Shown here: in pieces, positions 51,290-60,558 of the stretch
How the letters are laid out: each line of letters begins with the position of its first letter
How positions within the stretch are numbered: position 1 is the first letter of the stretch
NCBI GenBank assembly: GCA_035295125.1
Contig: DATGJP010000056.1
Location: forward strand, 165,051 to 229,050
Direction: 5' to 3'
Length of the DNA: 64,000 nt
From: JAICMB01 sp035295125
GTDB taxonomy: Bacteria > Acidobacteriota > Terriglobia > Bryobacterales > Bryobacteraceae
Translations under genes and position numbers: made by a program
Notes under the pieces: generated by a model
Databases searched by the model: none
What the model was told of the DNA's origin: nothing
The model's input: only the letters and a program-made list of their open reading frames with translations

Positions 51290-53827
51290 ATGCGACATTT
51301 GATTGTCCCGGTTCTGGCGTGCTGCAGCTTAGCGGCACAGCCGGCGCTCGACTCTCAGGTCGAGGCAAGAGTAGATCGGCTCTTGCGGCAAATGACCCTG
51401 GAGCAGAAGATCGACCTGCTCGGCGGAGTAAACGGCTTCTACATTCGGGCAATTCCCAAGATCGATCTACCTCGGCTGAAAACGTCGGATGGACCGCTGG
51501 GACCTCGCAACGATGCGCCGTCGACAGCCATGGCGGGTGGTATCGGGCTGGCAGCCACCTGGAACGCGGCGCTGGCCAAAGATGTCGGCGCTCAGATCGG
51601 CCGCGATGCGCGAGCTCGCGGAGTCCATTTCATGCTTGGCCCCGGCGTGAATATCTATCGCGCGCCTATGAACGGCAGGAACTTTGAGTATTTCGGCGAA
51701 GATCCTTTCCTCGCGTCGCGCATTGCCGTCGCATACATTGAGGGACTGCAGGCGCAGGGCGTTAGCGCCACGGTCAAGCACTTCATGGGCAATAATTCTG
51801 AATTCGCCCGGCACGACACGGATTCCATCATCGACGAGCGGACGATGCGCGAGATCTACCTTCCTGTCTTTGAGGCTGCCGTGAAGGAGGCCCACGTGGG
51901 GTCCATCATGGACTCCTACAACCTCCTCAACGGGGCACACATGAGTCAGAACGCGGATATCAACAATCGCATCGCCAAGAAGGAATGGGGATTCGACGGC
52001 GTCATGATGTCCGATTGGGTTTCCACCTACGATGGCATCGCGGCGGCGAACGGTGGGCTCGACCTGGAGATGCCCTCGGGCGACCACCTGAACCGCAGGA
52101 CGCTTCTGCCGGCGATCGAAAAGGGGCAGGTCACCGTTGCGGCTGTCGACGACAAGGTGCGCCGGATCCTGCGAACTGCGGTCCGGTTCGGGTGGCTGGA
52201 TCGCGATCAAACCGATCTTGCGATTCCCCGCTATAACCAGCAAGCCGCTGGTGTCGCGCTTCAGGGAGCGCGTGAATCGATGGTGCTCCTGAAAAATGCG
52301 AATCATGTGCTGCCGTTCGATCGCAAAAAGATCAAGTCGGTGGCCGTGATTGGTCCACTCGCTTATCCTGCCGTTTTGGGCGCCGGTGGAAGTTCAGAAG
52401 TGACCGCCTTCGCGCCCATCAGCTACCTCGCGGGGATCAGCGATGCGCTAAAGGACAGTGCCAAGGTTTATTACAACCGCGGCGTAGGTACCTGGAGTCA
52501 CCTGGCGGGTTCAACCGTGTTCTCCACAGCGGCTGCGAACGGGAAACCTGGACTAACGGTGGAGAAGTTTAACAACCCGAATTTCGAAGGTCCTCCCGTC
52601 TCGACACACGTCGAGTTGCATATGAATCTGAAGCCATCGCGAACCATCGCCGAGCTGACCGACGAGGATATCGCGGATCTGCTGGCTGCGGGAGAAAAGG
52701 AATCGAACGGCTCATCGACTCGCTGGACCGGTTACTTCGATGCCGACCCTTCCGGCAACTTCGAGGTCTTCGTCCAGTCGCCCGGTGAGTCCGGGGGGTA
52801 CCGGCTCTTTATTGATGGCAGGATCGTCATCGATGACTGGAAGATTCGGAAAGCCATCTTTGACCACACTACGTGGGCGCTGTCGGCGGGGACGCATAAG
52901 GTGGTTTTCGAGAGATTCGTGCCCGGCAGGCCGGATCTCTTCGGGGAAACATTGCGAGTCGGCATTGTTCCGCAGAAGGCGATCGTGGAACAGGACGCTA
53001 AAGCGATTGCCGCGAAGGCGGACGCGGTCGTGCTGGCGGTAGGGTTCGACAAGGACACGGAAAGCGAGGGAGGCGATCGCACCTTCACGCTGCCCGCCGG
53101 TCAGGATGAGTTGATCCGCGAGATTGCCGCCGTCAACCCAAACACGGTCGTAGTGCTGACCGCAGGCGGGGCAGTGGATGCGCGGCCCTGGCTCGATCGG
53201 GTTCCGGCATTCGTTCACGCGTGGTATCCAGGACAGGCGGGCGGGCAGGCGCTTGCTGACATACTAATTGGAAACGTGAATCCATCCGGCCGATTACCGA
53301 TCAGCTACGACCGGAGTTGGGAAGAGAATCCTGCTCACGACAGCTACTACCCGTCGCCGGGCACCGACCGCATCGTATATAAAGAAGGCGTTTTCGTCGG
53401 CTACCGCGGCTATGATCGCGGGCACAAGCAGCCGCTCTTTCCATTTGGCTTTGGTCTTTCGTATACCGATTTCCGATATGAAACCCTGACCGTGAATGCG
53501 AATCCGGGTGGATACGAAGTGAAGTTCAACGTTACGAACACGGGCAAGGTAGCGGGTGCCGACGTTGCGCAAGTCTATGTCGGCGATACACACTCCCCGG
53601 TAGCCCGGCCGCCGAAAGAACTCAAGGCGTTCGCAAAGGTCAGTCTGGCTCCCGGTGAAACGAAGACGGTGACCGTGAACCTGGACTCGCGTGCGTTCGC
53701 GTACTACGACACTGGCGCGAAGCAATGGCGGGCTGACCCCGGAGATTTTGACATTCTGGTAGGCCGGTCAGCGGAACAGATCGAATTGCGGGGTAAGATT
53801 ACGCTACCGGCGTTCTCGACGCGATAG
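51290..53827 (+). CDS. secreted GH3 beta-glucosidase with inserted PA14 domain
   Basis: 845 residues. Signal peptide MRHLIVPVLACCSLAAQP. The catalytic TIM-barrel carries GH3 motifs (LKTSDGPLGPR, KHFMGNNSE, SIMDSYNLLNG) and the nucleophile Asp in MMSDW, residue 242. A PA14-like beta domain is inserted at roughly residues 430-550 (FEVFVQSPGESGG...YRLFIDG). The (alpha/beta)6 sandwich follows, and a fibronectin III-like C-terminal domain sits at about 745-845. Exported beta-glucosidase or related activity on oligosaccharides. Downstream of the Oar-like receptor, the two form a candidate glycan-utilisation locus. Confidence 0.9.
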   Translation: MRHLIVPVLACCSLAAQPALDSQVEARVDRLLRQMTLEQKIDLLGGVNGFYIRAIPKIDLPRLKTSDGPLGPRNDAPSTAMAGGIGLAATWNAALAKDVGAQIGRDARARGVHFMLGPGVNIYRAPMNGRNFEYFGEDPFLASRIAVAYIEGLQAQGVSATVKHFMGNNSEFARHDTDSIIDERTMREIYLPVFEAAVKEAHVGSIMDSYNLLNGAHMSQNADINNRIAKKEWGFDGVMMSDWVSTYDGIAAANGGLDLEMPSGDHLNRRTLLPAIEKGQVTVAAVDDKVRRILRTAVRFGWLDRDQTDLAIPRYNQQAAGVALQGARESMVLLKNANHVLPFDRKKIKSVAVIGPLAYPAVLGAGGSSEVTAFAPISYLAGISDALKDSAKVYYNRGVGTWSHLAGSTVFSTAAANGKPGLTVEKFNNPNFEGPPVSTHVELHMNLKPSRTIAELTDEDIADLLAAGEKESNGSSTRWTGYFDADPSGNFEVFVQSPGESGGYRLFIDGRIVIDDWKIRKAIFDHTTWALSAGTHKVVFERFVPGRPDLFGETLRVGIVPQKAIVEQDAKAIAAKADAVVLAVGFDKDTESEGGDRTFTLPAGQDELIREIAAVNPNTVVVLTAGGAVDARPWLDRVPAFVHAWYPGQAGGQALADILIGNVNPSGRLPISYDRSWEENPAHDSYYPSPGTDRIVYKEGVFVGYRGYDRGHKQPLFPFGFGLSYTDFRYETLTVNANPGGYEVKFNVTNTGKVAGADVAQVYVGDTHSPVARPPKELKAFAKVSLAPGETKTVTVNLDSRAFAYYDTGAKQWRADPGDFDILVGRSAEQIELRGKITLPAFSTR

Positions 53828-53839
53828 ATTTGCAACCTG

Positions 53840-53870
53840 GGGCGGGCTTGAGGCTTTTTCAAACCCGCCC
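53840..53870 (+). terminator. terminator after the GH3 gene
   Basis: GGGCGGG (53840-53846) and CCCGCCC (53864-53870) with an inner TTG/CAA extension and a T-rich loop. It lies 12 bp after the GH3 stop. Only TT follows the stem. Confidence 0.5.
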
Positions 53871-53970
53871 TTCAACCAGAAGCCGACGAGCAACGTAAAC
53901 GAACCGTGGCCAGCACGTAGTTCTTCGTCGCCATTTGCATTGTATTGAAACAGGACACGCCACGTCGTAT

Positions 53971-53990
53971 ACTGAACCATATGGTTCAGT
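53971..53990. promoter_or_regulatory. perfect 20 bp palindrome over the arsR start codon
   Basis: ACTGAACCATATGGTTCAGT is exactly its own reverse complement. The ArsR start ATG is 53981-53983, at the dyad centre. An ArsR-family dimer bound here would block both ribosome access DNA and any promoter reaching this point, so autoregulation is likely. Confidence 0.7.
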
Positions 53991-54346
53991 TTCGCCAAGC
54001 CCGCTTCGATGCCTCATTCGGAGCGCTCTCGGACGCCAGCCGACGCGGCGTTCTGGAGGAGCTCGGGCGTGCAGACGCTTCGATCACGGCCCTTGCCGAG
54101 AAGTTCCACATGACCCTCACGGGCATGAAGAAGCATGTAGTCGTGTTGGAGCAAGCGGGGCTTGTCACCACGGAGAAGATCGGGCGCGTGCGGACCTGCA
54201 AGCTCGGCCTCCGCGGACTGCAAGAAGAGGCGGCATGGATCGAGAGGTACCGCCAGCTCTGGAGCGCACGTTTCGACGAGTTGGACAAGGTTGTCGAGGA
54301 ATTGAAAACTAAGGAGAAAGTCGATGGACGAAAGAAGAGAAGGTGA
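53981..54346 (+). CDS. ArsR-family transcriptional regulator
   Basis: 121 residues from ATG 53981, which sits in a 20 bp palindrome. Winged helix: ARFDASFGALSDASRRGVLEEL, then HMTLTGMKKHVVVLEQAGLVTTEKIGRVRTCKL. No metal-binding Cys pair (ELCVCDL) is present, so it is not a classical metal sensor. It heads an operon with an SRPBCC and a DUF1801 gene, a common ArsR-SRPBCC pairing. The true start could be ATG 53945, but that would bury the palindrome. Confidence 0.85.
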   Translation: MVQFRQARFDASFGALSDASRRGVLEELGRADASITALAEKFHMTLTGMKKHVVVLEQAGLVTTEKIGRVRTCKLGLRGLQEEAAWIERYRQLWSARFDELDKVVEELKTKEKVDGRKKRR

Positions 54347-54833
54347 GGCCACCTCCCCGAAGAACCGCACGGTGGTGGAACGGAAGTCCGAGCGCGAGCT
54401 CGTCGTCACGCGAACCGTCAACGCCCCTGCGCGCCTCGTGTTCGAGGCGTGGACTAAGGCAGAACTGTTCAGGAGGTGGTGGGTACCAAAGTCGTATGGT
54501 ATGACCCTGCTTTCCTGCGAAATGGATGTTCGCGTTGGGGGACAGTATCGTTTGGTGTTTCGCCACGAAGACTCGACGATGGAGTTCTTCGGCACGTACC
54601 TCGAAGTGACACCGCACTCGCGCCTCGTTTGGACCAGCGAGGAAGGTGACAACGGCAAGACCATCACCACGGTGACCTTCGATGAAAACGCAGGCAAAAC
54701 GTTGTTGGTCGTGCACGATCTCTATCCCTCGAATGAAGCGGTTGACTCCGGATCGACGGGCGCGATGCCCGAGGCGCTCGATCAACTCGACGAGCTTCTC
54801 GCCAGCCTGGGATCAAGTACGGAGACAAAATGA
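54324..54833 (+). CDS. SRPBCC (AHSA1-like) domain protein
   Basis: 169 residues. The START/Bet-v1-like SRPBCC core: LVVTRTVNAPARLVFEAWTKAELFRRWWVPKSYG near residues 27-60, then GQYRLVFRHEDSTMEFFGTYLEV, and a C-terminal helix (PEALDQLDELLASLGS). Binds small hydrophobic ligands in the family, ligand unknown here. It overlaps arsR by 23 bp, with AAGGAG seven bases upstream inside arsR, and overlaps the DUF1801 gene by four (ATGA). Likely the target of ArsR control. Confidence 0.85.
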   Translation: MDERREGEATSPKNRTVVERKSERELVVTRTVNAPARLVFEAWTKAELFRRWWVPKSYGMTLLSCEMDVRVGGQYRLVFRHEDSTMEFFGTYLEVTPHSRLVWTSEEGDNGKTITTVTFDENAGKTLLVVHDLYPSNEAVDSGSTGAMPEALDQLDELLASLGSSTETK

Positions 54834-55327
54834 CGCGGTCAACCGATCCATCAACGAAGCGTGCGGCGGGCCGCGACGGTAAGAAAAACGCCCAGGGCAA
54901 GACTCCGGCGAAGCTGCTGGTTGCCATGACGGGCAAGGCAAGCGCCGCGAAGACCGCAAAAGGCGCCGAACCCGTGTTCGCGTACATCGCCAGCTTGCCG
55001 CAGCCGCAGCGCGGCATCGCCGAGCGCATCGATGCCTTGGCGGCCAAAAGCTTGCCGGACATCCAGCGAGCGGTGAAGTGGGGCATGGCGTACTACGGGG
55101 TCGACGGGGGCTGGTGCTTCTGTTCCGGCGCCTTTGTCGGCCATGTGAAACTGATGTTCATTCGCGGCACGGAGATCACGCCGGAACCGCCCGTGACGCC
55201 GATTGGGATGGGCAAATCCACCCGCGGGGTAGAGTTAGCATCGGTTGACGATTTCGACGAGCGCCAATTGGTGTCGTGGATGAACCAGTCCGCCACCATG
55301 CCCTTCGTCGGGGGAAAGAAGCGATGA
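54830..55327 (+). CDS. DUF1801 family protein
   Basis: 165 residues. After a 45-residue Lys/Ala-rich basic N-terminus (RAAGRDGKKNAQGKTPAK) comes the YdhG/DUF1801 pattern: VFAYIASLPQPQRGIAERIDAL, then DIQRAVKWGMAYYG and WCFCSGAFVGHVKLMFIRG. Function is unknown; the fold is small alpha/beta. It overlaps the SRPBCC gene by four bases. A 26-codon ORF beginning at ATG 55324 overlaps its stop but has no other support. Confidence 0.8.
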   Translation: MTRSTDPSTKRAAGRDGKKNAQGKTPAKLLVAMTGKASAAKTAKGAEPVFAYIASLPQPQRGIAERIDALAAKSLPDIQRAVKWGMAYYGVDGGWCFCSGAFVGHVKLMFIRGTEITPEPPVTPIGMGKSTRGVELASVDDFDERQLVSWMNQSATMPFVGGKKR

Positions 55328-55420
55328 TTATGCCATGGCGTAGCGTTCTGGATGCCGAGAAGGCCAACGAGACGGTGGCATGGCAAGCGTTGCAACGCCG
55401 TTAGCAGGGAGTTGACCGCC

Positions 55421-56386
55421 TTAACGCCAGTCGTCGATCACGTAGGCATCGGGCCGATTGAATCCGTCGGTATGCGGACGTTGCATGGCGACACCCTGCA
55501 TGGTCACTCGATATCCGTGGGAGCGTATGCGACGGTAGGCATCTTCGCGAGCCAGATTCACGCCAGCCTCTACAGTCGCTCCGCGCGAAAATGCAAACCC
55601 CTCGCAAGCATCCAGCAACTTGTCGAAACGGTCACCGGCCCCAATACCACCACGGGCTGCACCAAACTTGACGTAACAAGTTGTTTTGCCGCCCTCCGAT
55701 CCGGGTCCGTTCAGGCACACTGCGAAAGCATCGAGAACCGCGCGCGTGTATGTCAACACGACGTCGCCGGTGCGCTGCGCAAGTACGGCCCGGATCTCAC
55801 CAGCCAGATCGAGTCCCTTATCGATCTTGTGGGTGAGTTTTCCGCAGGCCTGGATGGCCTGTTCGCGCTGGCTTTTCGTAAAGGCCGATAGCAACACCGG
55901 CGCATGCGCAGGCTTAGCCTGTGACGCTGGGTTAGACTCCGGTGTGCGCGTCATAATCGCGGTAAGAAACCGCGGCCAGTAGCCGAACTTCTGGTACAAA
56001 CCCACGTGCTTGGCACTTTCGGCGAACGTGAACAGCCCGGTGTGCCGCACTCCCCATCGGTCGAAAATCGCCATCGTGGCTTCGAGCAGCTGCTGCGCCA
56101 CGCCGCGATCCCAGTATTCGGGCAGCACAGTCAGGGGTCCGAAGAACCCGAACGATCCCCAGCGCGTGGCTACATTCGATCCGATCAGGCGGCCACCTTC
56201 GCGCGCTGCGATCACCTTGACGTGGGTCGAACGCCAGCGCGGCGTCATCAAATCCCGGTCGCCCATAAAATCGAGGGGATCGGGCAATCCCAGAAACGTT
56301 CCGAATGCCAGCCGGACAATACGGCCAGCCTCTTCGAGTTCACTCTGTTTGAGCAGGCCAACTTTGAAGGGCCGATTCGCCGACAT
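55421..56386 (-). CDS. GNAT-family N-acetyltransferase, two-part protein
   Basis: 321 residues. The first 150 residues carry a GNAT fold: IGSNVATRWGSFGFFGPLTVLPEYWDRGVAQQLLEATMAIF, with the acetyl-CoA loop around WDRGVAQQLL near residue 95, then ESAKHVGLYQKFGYWPRF. The last 150 residues are a second, weaker GNAT-like half (VLLSAFTKSQREQAIQAC and DDAYRRIRSHGYRV-type end). Substrate unknown. It converges on the DUF1801 gene. Confidence 0.8.
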   Translation of the reverse strand: MSANRPFKVGLLKQSELEEAGRIVRLAFGTFLGLPDPLDFMGDRDLMTPRWRSTHVKVIAAREGGRLIGSNVATRWGSFGFFGPLTVLPEYWDRGVAQQLLEATMAIFDRWGVRHTGLFTFAESAKHVGLYQKFGYWPRFLTAIMTRTPESNPASQAKPAHAPVLLSAFTKSQREQAIQACGKLTHKIDKGLDLAGEIRAVLAQRTGDVVLTYTRAVLDAFAVCLNGPGSEGGKTTCYVKFGAARGGIGAGDRFDKLLDACEGFAFSRGATVEAGVNLAREDAYRRIRSHGYRVTMQGVAMQRPHTDGFNRPDAYVIDDWR

Positions 56387-56685
56387 TGCGTTTCCGTCTC
56401 CTGCGTTAGCCCCGCGATCGCATTAAGTTTCAAGATGCGGAGATTAGATGAGTTTAGCCCAACAAGGTCGGCTGCAGCTGGATAACGCGCCAGTCGGAGA
56501 ATGCCGGTTCGGTTCCGACCTTTGTACGGAATGCCGACATTACGGACGGAGGTGCAGGCAAGGTCTAAGCGAACGACAACGTCTTTATCAATCACTACTT
56601 GGGCGGCAAGCTGGAAGTGGTTTGGGCCACTTGCCAAAACCGTCAAAATGGACTGATTCGAGGAATTCCGCTCACTCGCGTTCCG
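56387..56685 (+). other. intergenic region with a possible decayed coding stretch
   Basis: Between a leftward GNAT gene start and the end of a leftward permease gene. One plus-strand frame reads as protein-like (SVPTFVRNADITDGGAGKV, stop, then NDNVFINHYLGGKLEVVWA), but is broken by TAA 56566-56568 and has no recognisable family. No promoter call is made. Confidence 0.3.
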
Positions 56686-59172
56686 CTATTCGAGCCGAAG
56701 CGCCGTCATCGGATCGACGCGAGTTGCTCTCGTCGCCGGAATACAAACGGCCAAGAGAGCAACTGCGCCCAGAAGCAGCGGAGTAATGATGAAAGCGACG
56801 GGATCCCAGGGTTTGACACCAAAGAGGAAGCCGGCTAAGAAGCGACTGAGCCAGAACGCTCCGCCGATTCCGAGGACCACACCGAAGCCGGCAAGGATCA
56901 TGCCCTGACCGATCACCATGTTGCGTAGACTCGATGCCTGTGCTCCCAGCGCCATGCGTACGCCGAGTTCCTGGGTGCGCTGCTGCACGGCATAGGACAT
57001 GACTCCATAGACACCGAGGGCAGCCATCAGCAATCCCGCTGCTCCAAAGATAGTGAGGGTCAGCATATTGAAGCGTTGACGAGCCGTGTTGCGCACCTCC
57101 ACCTCGGCCATGGTCCGCACATGGGCGACCGGCAAGCCTCCGCTGGCGTTACGCAGCGCTGCTTCGATAGGAGCCCGCAGGGTGTACGGATTGACGCGGC
57201 TGCGCACGATCCACCAGAGCGGCACCACCCGGGAGTTGAGCGCAGTCTCCGCGTCCGGCATTTGTGCGATAGGGATGTACATCGTTGGAAACGGATCGCG
57301 ACTGACACCGGCATCGCGTGTGTCGCCCACGACGCCAACGATCTGGCGGGGCGGCTCGCCAAACGCGGGGCCCCCCGCTCCGATCAGTATGCGATCGCTA
57401 AGAGGATCGCCTTTGGGCCAATACTCGCGAGCCATCGTCTGGTTGATGATGACCACCGCGGGCGCGGTGCTATCATCCTGCCGGGTAAAAGCGCGACCGC
57501 GTAACAAAGGAATTTCAAAGGTTGAGAAATAGCTCCACGAGATGGAAAAGAAGCCCGCCGTGCCGGTGAAGGGCGTCTCGCCCTTAGCGCGTCCTAAGAC
57601 ATCAAAGCCCATCCCGAAACAACCCTGCAACGGCAGGCAACTGCTCGCACCCGCGTCGAGCACTCCCGGGACAGCCATGAGACTTTCCCGGCCGTCGTGC
57701 ACGATCTCGGCAACGGGTCCCGTTCTCCGAAAGCGGCTCCCACTTATCGACATGGCCGCGCTGAGCACGTTGTGGGTGGTGAAACCGGGATTGACAGCCT
57801 CCAACTTCAGGAATGTCCGGACGAGCAGAGCAGCGCCGGTGATCAGAACCAGGGCAAGCGCTATCTCGCTCACCACCAATATGGAGCGGATGTTGCCACG
57901 ACGAAGGCCCATGCCGGAACGGCTTGAATTCTCGTTTAGCGAGGTAATAAGATCGCGGCGCGACGCGGAAATCGCGGGCGCCAGGCCAAAGAAGATGCCG
58001 CTAAGCAGCGAGACGCCCAAGGTAAATAGCAGGACACGGTAATCGAATCCGAGCGCCGAGCCGTTTTCTCCGATGCGAGGAATATCGCCAGGGCTGAAGC
58101 TCAGCAGTAGACGCACGCCGCTGAACCCGACGGCCAAGCCTAACAGGCCGCCCGCAAAAGAAAGCATAAGACTCTCAGCCAGCAGTTGCCGAATAATCTG
58201 TCCGCGCGCGGCCCCCAAAGCCGCACGGGTTGCAAGTTCGCGTCTTCGAACTGAGGCTCGCGCGAGCAGGAGGTTGGCCATGTTGGCGCAGGCGATCAGA
58301 AGCACGAACCCCACGGCTCCCAGCAGAACCATGAGTGGGAAGCGGGTAGTGCCAATCAAGGACTCCTGCAGCGACACTGCGCGGAACCCGCCGTGGGGTG
58401 GCAGAGCGTTGCTGCCATAAGTGCGGCGGAACTGGGTCGCGGCCAGCGCAAGCTGCGCATTTGCCTGAGCTGCGGTGACGCCCGGCTTCAGCCGCGCTGC
58501 CACGTTGAAGTTGCGGACCATCTCTTGCGTGGTCAGATCGAACTGAAAAGGGATCCACAGATCGGCGGGCGTGTCGGTGACGAAGTCGCGGCCGATGACG
58601 CCGACAACCAGCCACGGCTGCTCGTCCACCTGGATGGTTGAGCCGACGATCTTGCCGCTCCCTCCGAAGCGCCTCTTCCACAGACCGTAACTCAAAACCG
58701 CAACGTGACCGCCATTTGGGCTATCTTCTGTTGCGGTGAAAGTGCGTCCGGCAATGACGGGAGCGCCGAACAGCGCGAAGTATCCGCTGGTGACATGGAT
58801 GCCCACCACCTGCTCGGGTTGATCTCCGCCTGTGAGGTTCATTCCGGCTCCGCCCCAGTCGTAGGCAGCCACCTGCTGGAGGATGGCGGGTTGCTGCTTC
58901 CAGATGTTGTACTCCGGAATGCTCGCGACGGGAATTGGCCCCAGGTTGCTCGTGGTCACCAGTTGCACCAGAGCCTGTGGGTCGGGATAGGTCAGGGGCT
59001 TGAGGAGTACGGCATCCACCACCGAAAAGACCGCGGTATTCACACCAATCCCGACGGCAATGACGAGGAGCGCGATCGATGTGAAGCCGGGTGCCCGGGC
59101 AAGAGAACGTACGGCGTAGCGCAGATAACGCCATTCCTCGGCGAGCCAGGGGAAAGACCGATAGCGCCACAT
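56686..59172 (-). CDS. acidobacterial duplicated orphan permease, copy 3
   Basis: 828 residues. YLRYAVRSLARAPGFTSIALLVIAVGIGVNTAVFSVV at the N-terminus, the first periplasmic unit, the three-helix centre GFVLLIACANMANLLLARASVRRRELATR near residue 290, the second periplasmic unit, and a final helix set ending in RVDPMTALRLE. It has no PadR-type prefix. Third gene of the BlaI-M56-permease operon, 27 bp after the M56 gene, so it is likely the regulated output. Confidence 0.9.
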   Translation of the reverse strand: MWRYRSFPWLAEEWRYLRYAVRSLARAPGFTSIALLVIAVGIGVNTAVFSVVDAVLLKPLTYPDPQALVQLVTTSNLGPIPVASIPEYNIWKQQPAILQQVAAYDWGGAGMNLTGGDQPEQVVGIHVTSGYFALFGAPVIAGRTFTATEDSPNGGHVAVLSYGLWKRRFGGSGKIVGSTIQVDEQPWLVVGVIGRDFVTDTPADLWIPFQFDLTTQEMVRNFNVAARLKPGVTAAQANAQLALAATQFRRTYGSNALPPHGGFRAVSLQESLIGTTRFPLMVLLGAVGFVLLIACANMANLLLARASVRRRELATRAALGAARGQIIRQLLAESLMLSFAGGLLGLAVGFSGVRLLLSFSPGDIPRIGENGSALGFDYRVLLFTLGVSLLSGIFFGLAPAISASRRDLITSLNENSSRSGMGLRRGNIRSILVVSEIALALVLITGAALLVRTFLKLEAVNPGFTTHNVLSAAMSISGSRFRRTGPVAEIVHDGRESLMAVPGVLDAGASSCLPLQGCFGMGFDVLGRAKGETPFTGTAGFFSISWSYFSTFEIPLLRGRAFTRQDDSTAPAVVIINQTMAREYWPKGDPLSDRILIGAGGPAFGEPPRQIVGVVGDTRDAGVSRDPFPTMYIPIAQMPDAETALNSRVVPLWWIVRSRVNPYTLRAPIEAALRNASGGLPVAHVRTMAEVEVRNTARQRFNMLTLTIFGAAGLLMAALGVYGVMSYAVQQRTQELGVRMALGAQASSLRNMVIGQGMILAGFGVVLGIGGAFWLSRFLAGFLFGVKPWDPVAFIITPLLLGAVALLAVCIPATRATRVDPMTALRLE

Positions 59173-59199
59173 CGAATCACCCAGAATCAGACAGATCCG

Positions 59200-60558
59200 C
59201 TAGCGAGCTTTCTCAGCCGGAATCGGCTTCATTTTGGGCGGTGCTCCTCCAGGCCGGATTTCGGCATGTGTGTCGTCCTTCAGGGTCACGCTGAATTCAA
59301 AGCCGTCACTCACTGTGATGTGCAGAGCGGAACCTTCGAGGATTGCCTTGGTGATCGGCTTTGGCGTGCTGTCTTCGGCCGGATCAGCATGGCTTAACTC
59401 TCCGTCATCATTCAGCGCAATTTGAGAGGGTGTGACCGACCCGGTAAAGCCGGATCCGTGCCGAACTAGAATCATGGTGGCGAAGCTCCTTCCATCGAAC
59501 ATCCAGTTCCAGGTTCCCGCGAACTTTGCTGCCGTGTTAGAAGGCTGAGCGCTTGCTTGCCGGCTCATCGCGTGGGCAAACACGGCGCCCGCGCCGAATG
59601 TAAAGCCCGATGCCAGGGCAAGCGCAATTAGAGCGGCCCGTGATAGCGAAAGTCTTTTTTCTGTCAGCGTCATGATTCGAGTCTCCAGGTTGTCACCGTC
59701 AAAAATACCCAGCCCTACTGCGTTGCCCCGAGGAGCATGCAAGCACAATGACGCCAGGTGTAAAAGCGTATTGGCATACGAACGGCGCGTCCCAAGACGG
59801 GCAGCGGCGTAGTCATCGCAGGCAAGTTCCCGGGTTTCGGAGATCTTTGACATCAGATAGCTGATGCCGGGGTGCCAGGCCAAAGGCACCGAGATCAATT
59901 CACATAGGATGTGGACCGGAAAATCTCTGCGACGGATGTGTCCATATTCGTGCGCAAGAATTGCCGTGAGCTCTTGTTCGCCGAGGTCTGGCAGCACCTT
60001 ACTGGGCAGCAGAATGGCGGGATGAAAGAAGCCGACGGTTACGGGATCGTCAATGGCTGCAGACTCAAGGAGAACGACCCGGTACCTGGGCTCAATGATC
60101 TGGCCGGACATCCCAATTTGGGCCGGAGAGATTACCGATGCGTCTCTCCGCAGCACATGAACTCGGTGAACCGCCCGGCTGAAGCGGGCCAGCCGAAGCA
60201 GAACAAGTACCCCCCAAATACTGACGATCCAAGTTTGGAACCCCGGCGCGATCGTGAGCTGTTTGTGCAGCTTAGAATGATCGTCCCAACTCCAAAAACG
60301 GTGATTCGACCCTGCAGTGTCCGAGGCAACTTGCTGCTGAGCTTTCTCTGCAACTACGGTTGGGGTCGACTGCCAAAAGGTGTTGATAACCGGAGCCGCC
60401 ACCGAGAAGAGCAGCACTGCGAGATAGAAGGAATGTTGATCCCTTGCTCTCGCCTTCACGACGAGACGCGAGAAGACCGCCGCCAAGATAGCAAAAAAGC
60501 CAATTTGTAGAAGCGCATTGAGCAGCAGATCGAATAAGCTTTCTTGAATTAGGCTCAT
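59200..60558 (-). CDS. BlaR1/MecR1-like M56 membrane metallopeptidase with non-beta-lactam C-terminus
   Basis: 452 residues. Membrane helices at about 15-35, 45-60, 95-115 and 310-330, and the zinc HExxH in ILAHEYGHIRRRD near residue 205. The C-terminal 120 residues, placed outside after the last helix, are beta-rich (KFAGTWNWMFDGRSFATMIL, ...FEFSVTLKDDTHAEI). This is not the SxxK penicillin-binding domain of BlaR1, so the stimulus is not expected to be beta-lactams. Its start overlaps the blaI stop by four bases. Proteolysis of BlaI on sensing is the expected mechanism, by family. Confidence 0.85.
   Translation of the reverse strand: MSLIQESLFDLLLNALLQIGFFAILAAVFSRLVVKARARDQHSFYLAVLLFSVAAPVINTFWQSTPTVVAEKAQQQVASDTAGSNHRFWSWDDHSKLHKQLTIAPGFQTWIVSIWGVLVLLRLARFSRAVHRVHVLRRDASVISPAQIGMSGQIIEPRYRVVLLESAAIDDPVTVGFFHPAILLPSKVLPDLGEQELTAILAHEYGHIRRRDFPVHILCELISVPLAWHPGISYLMSKISETRELACDDYAAARLGTRRSYANTLLHLASLCLHAPRGNAVGLGIFDGDNLETRIMTLTEKRLSLSRAALIALALASGFTFGAGAVFAHAMSRQASAQPSNTAAKFAGTWNWMFDGRSFATMILVRHGSGFTGSVTPSQIALNDDGELSHADPAEDSTPKPITKAILEGSALHITVSDGFEFSVTLKDDTHAEIRPGGAPPKMKPIPAEKAR

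Noticed and set aside
55324..55404. 26-codon ORF overlapping the DUF1801 stop (ATGA)
   Set aside because: The overlap is typical of coupling, but the peptide is too short and there is no motif or second copy to support it.
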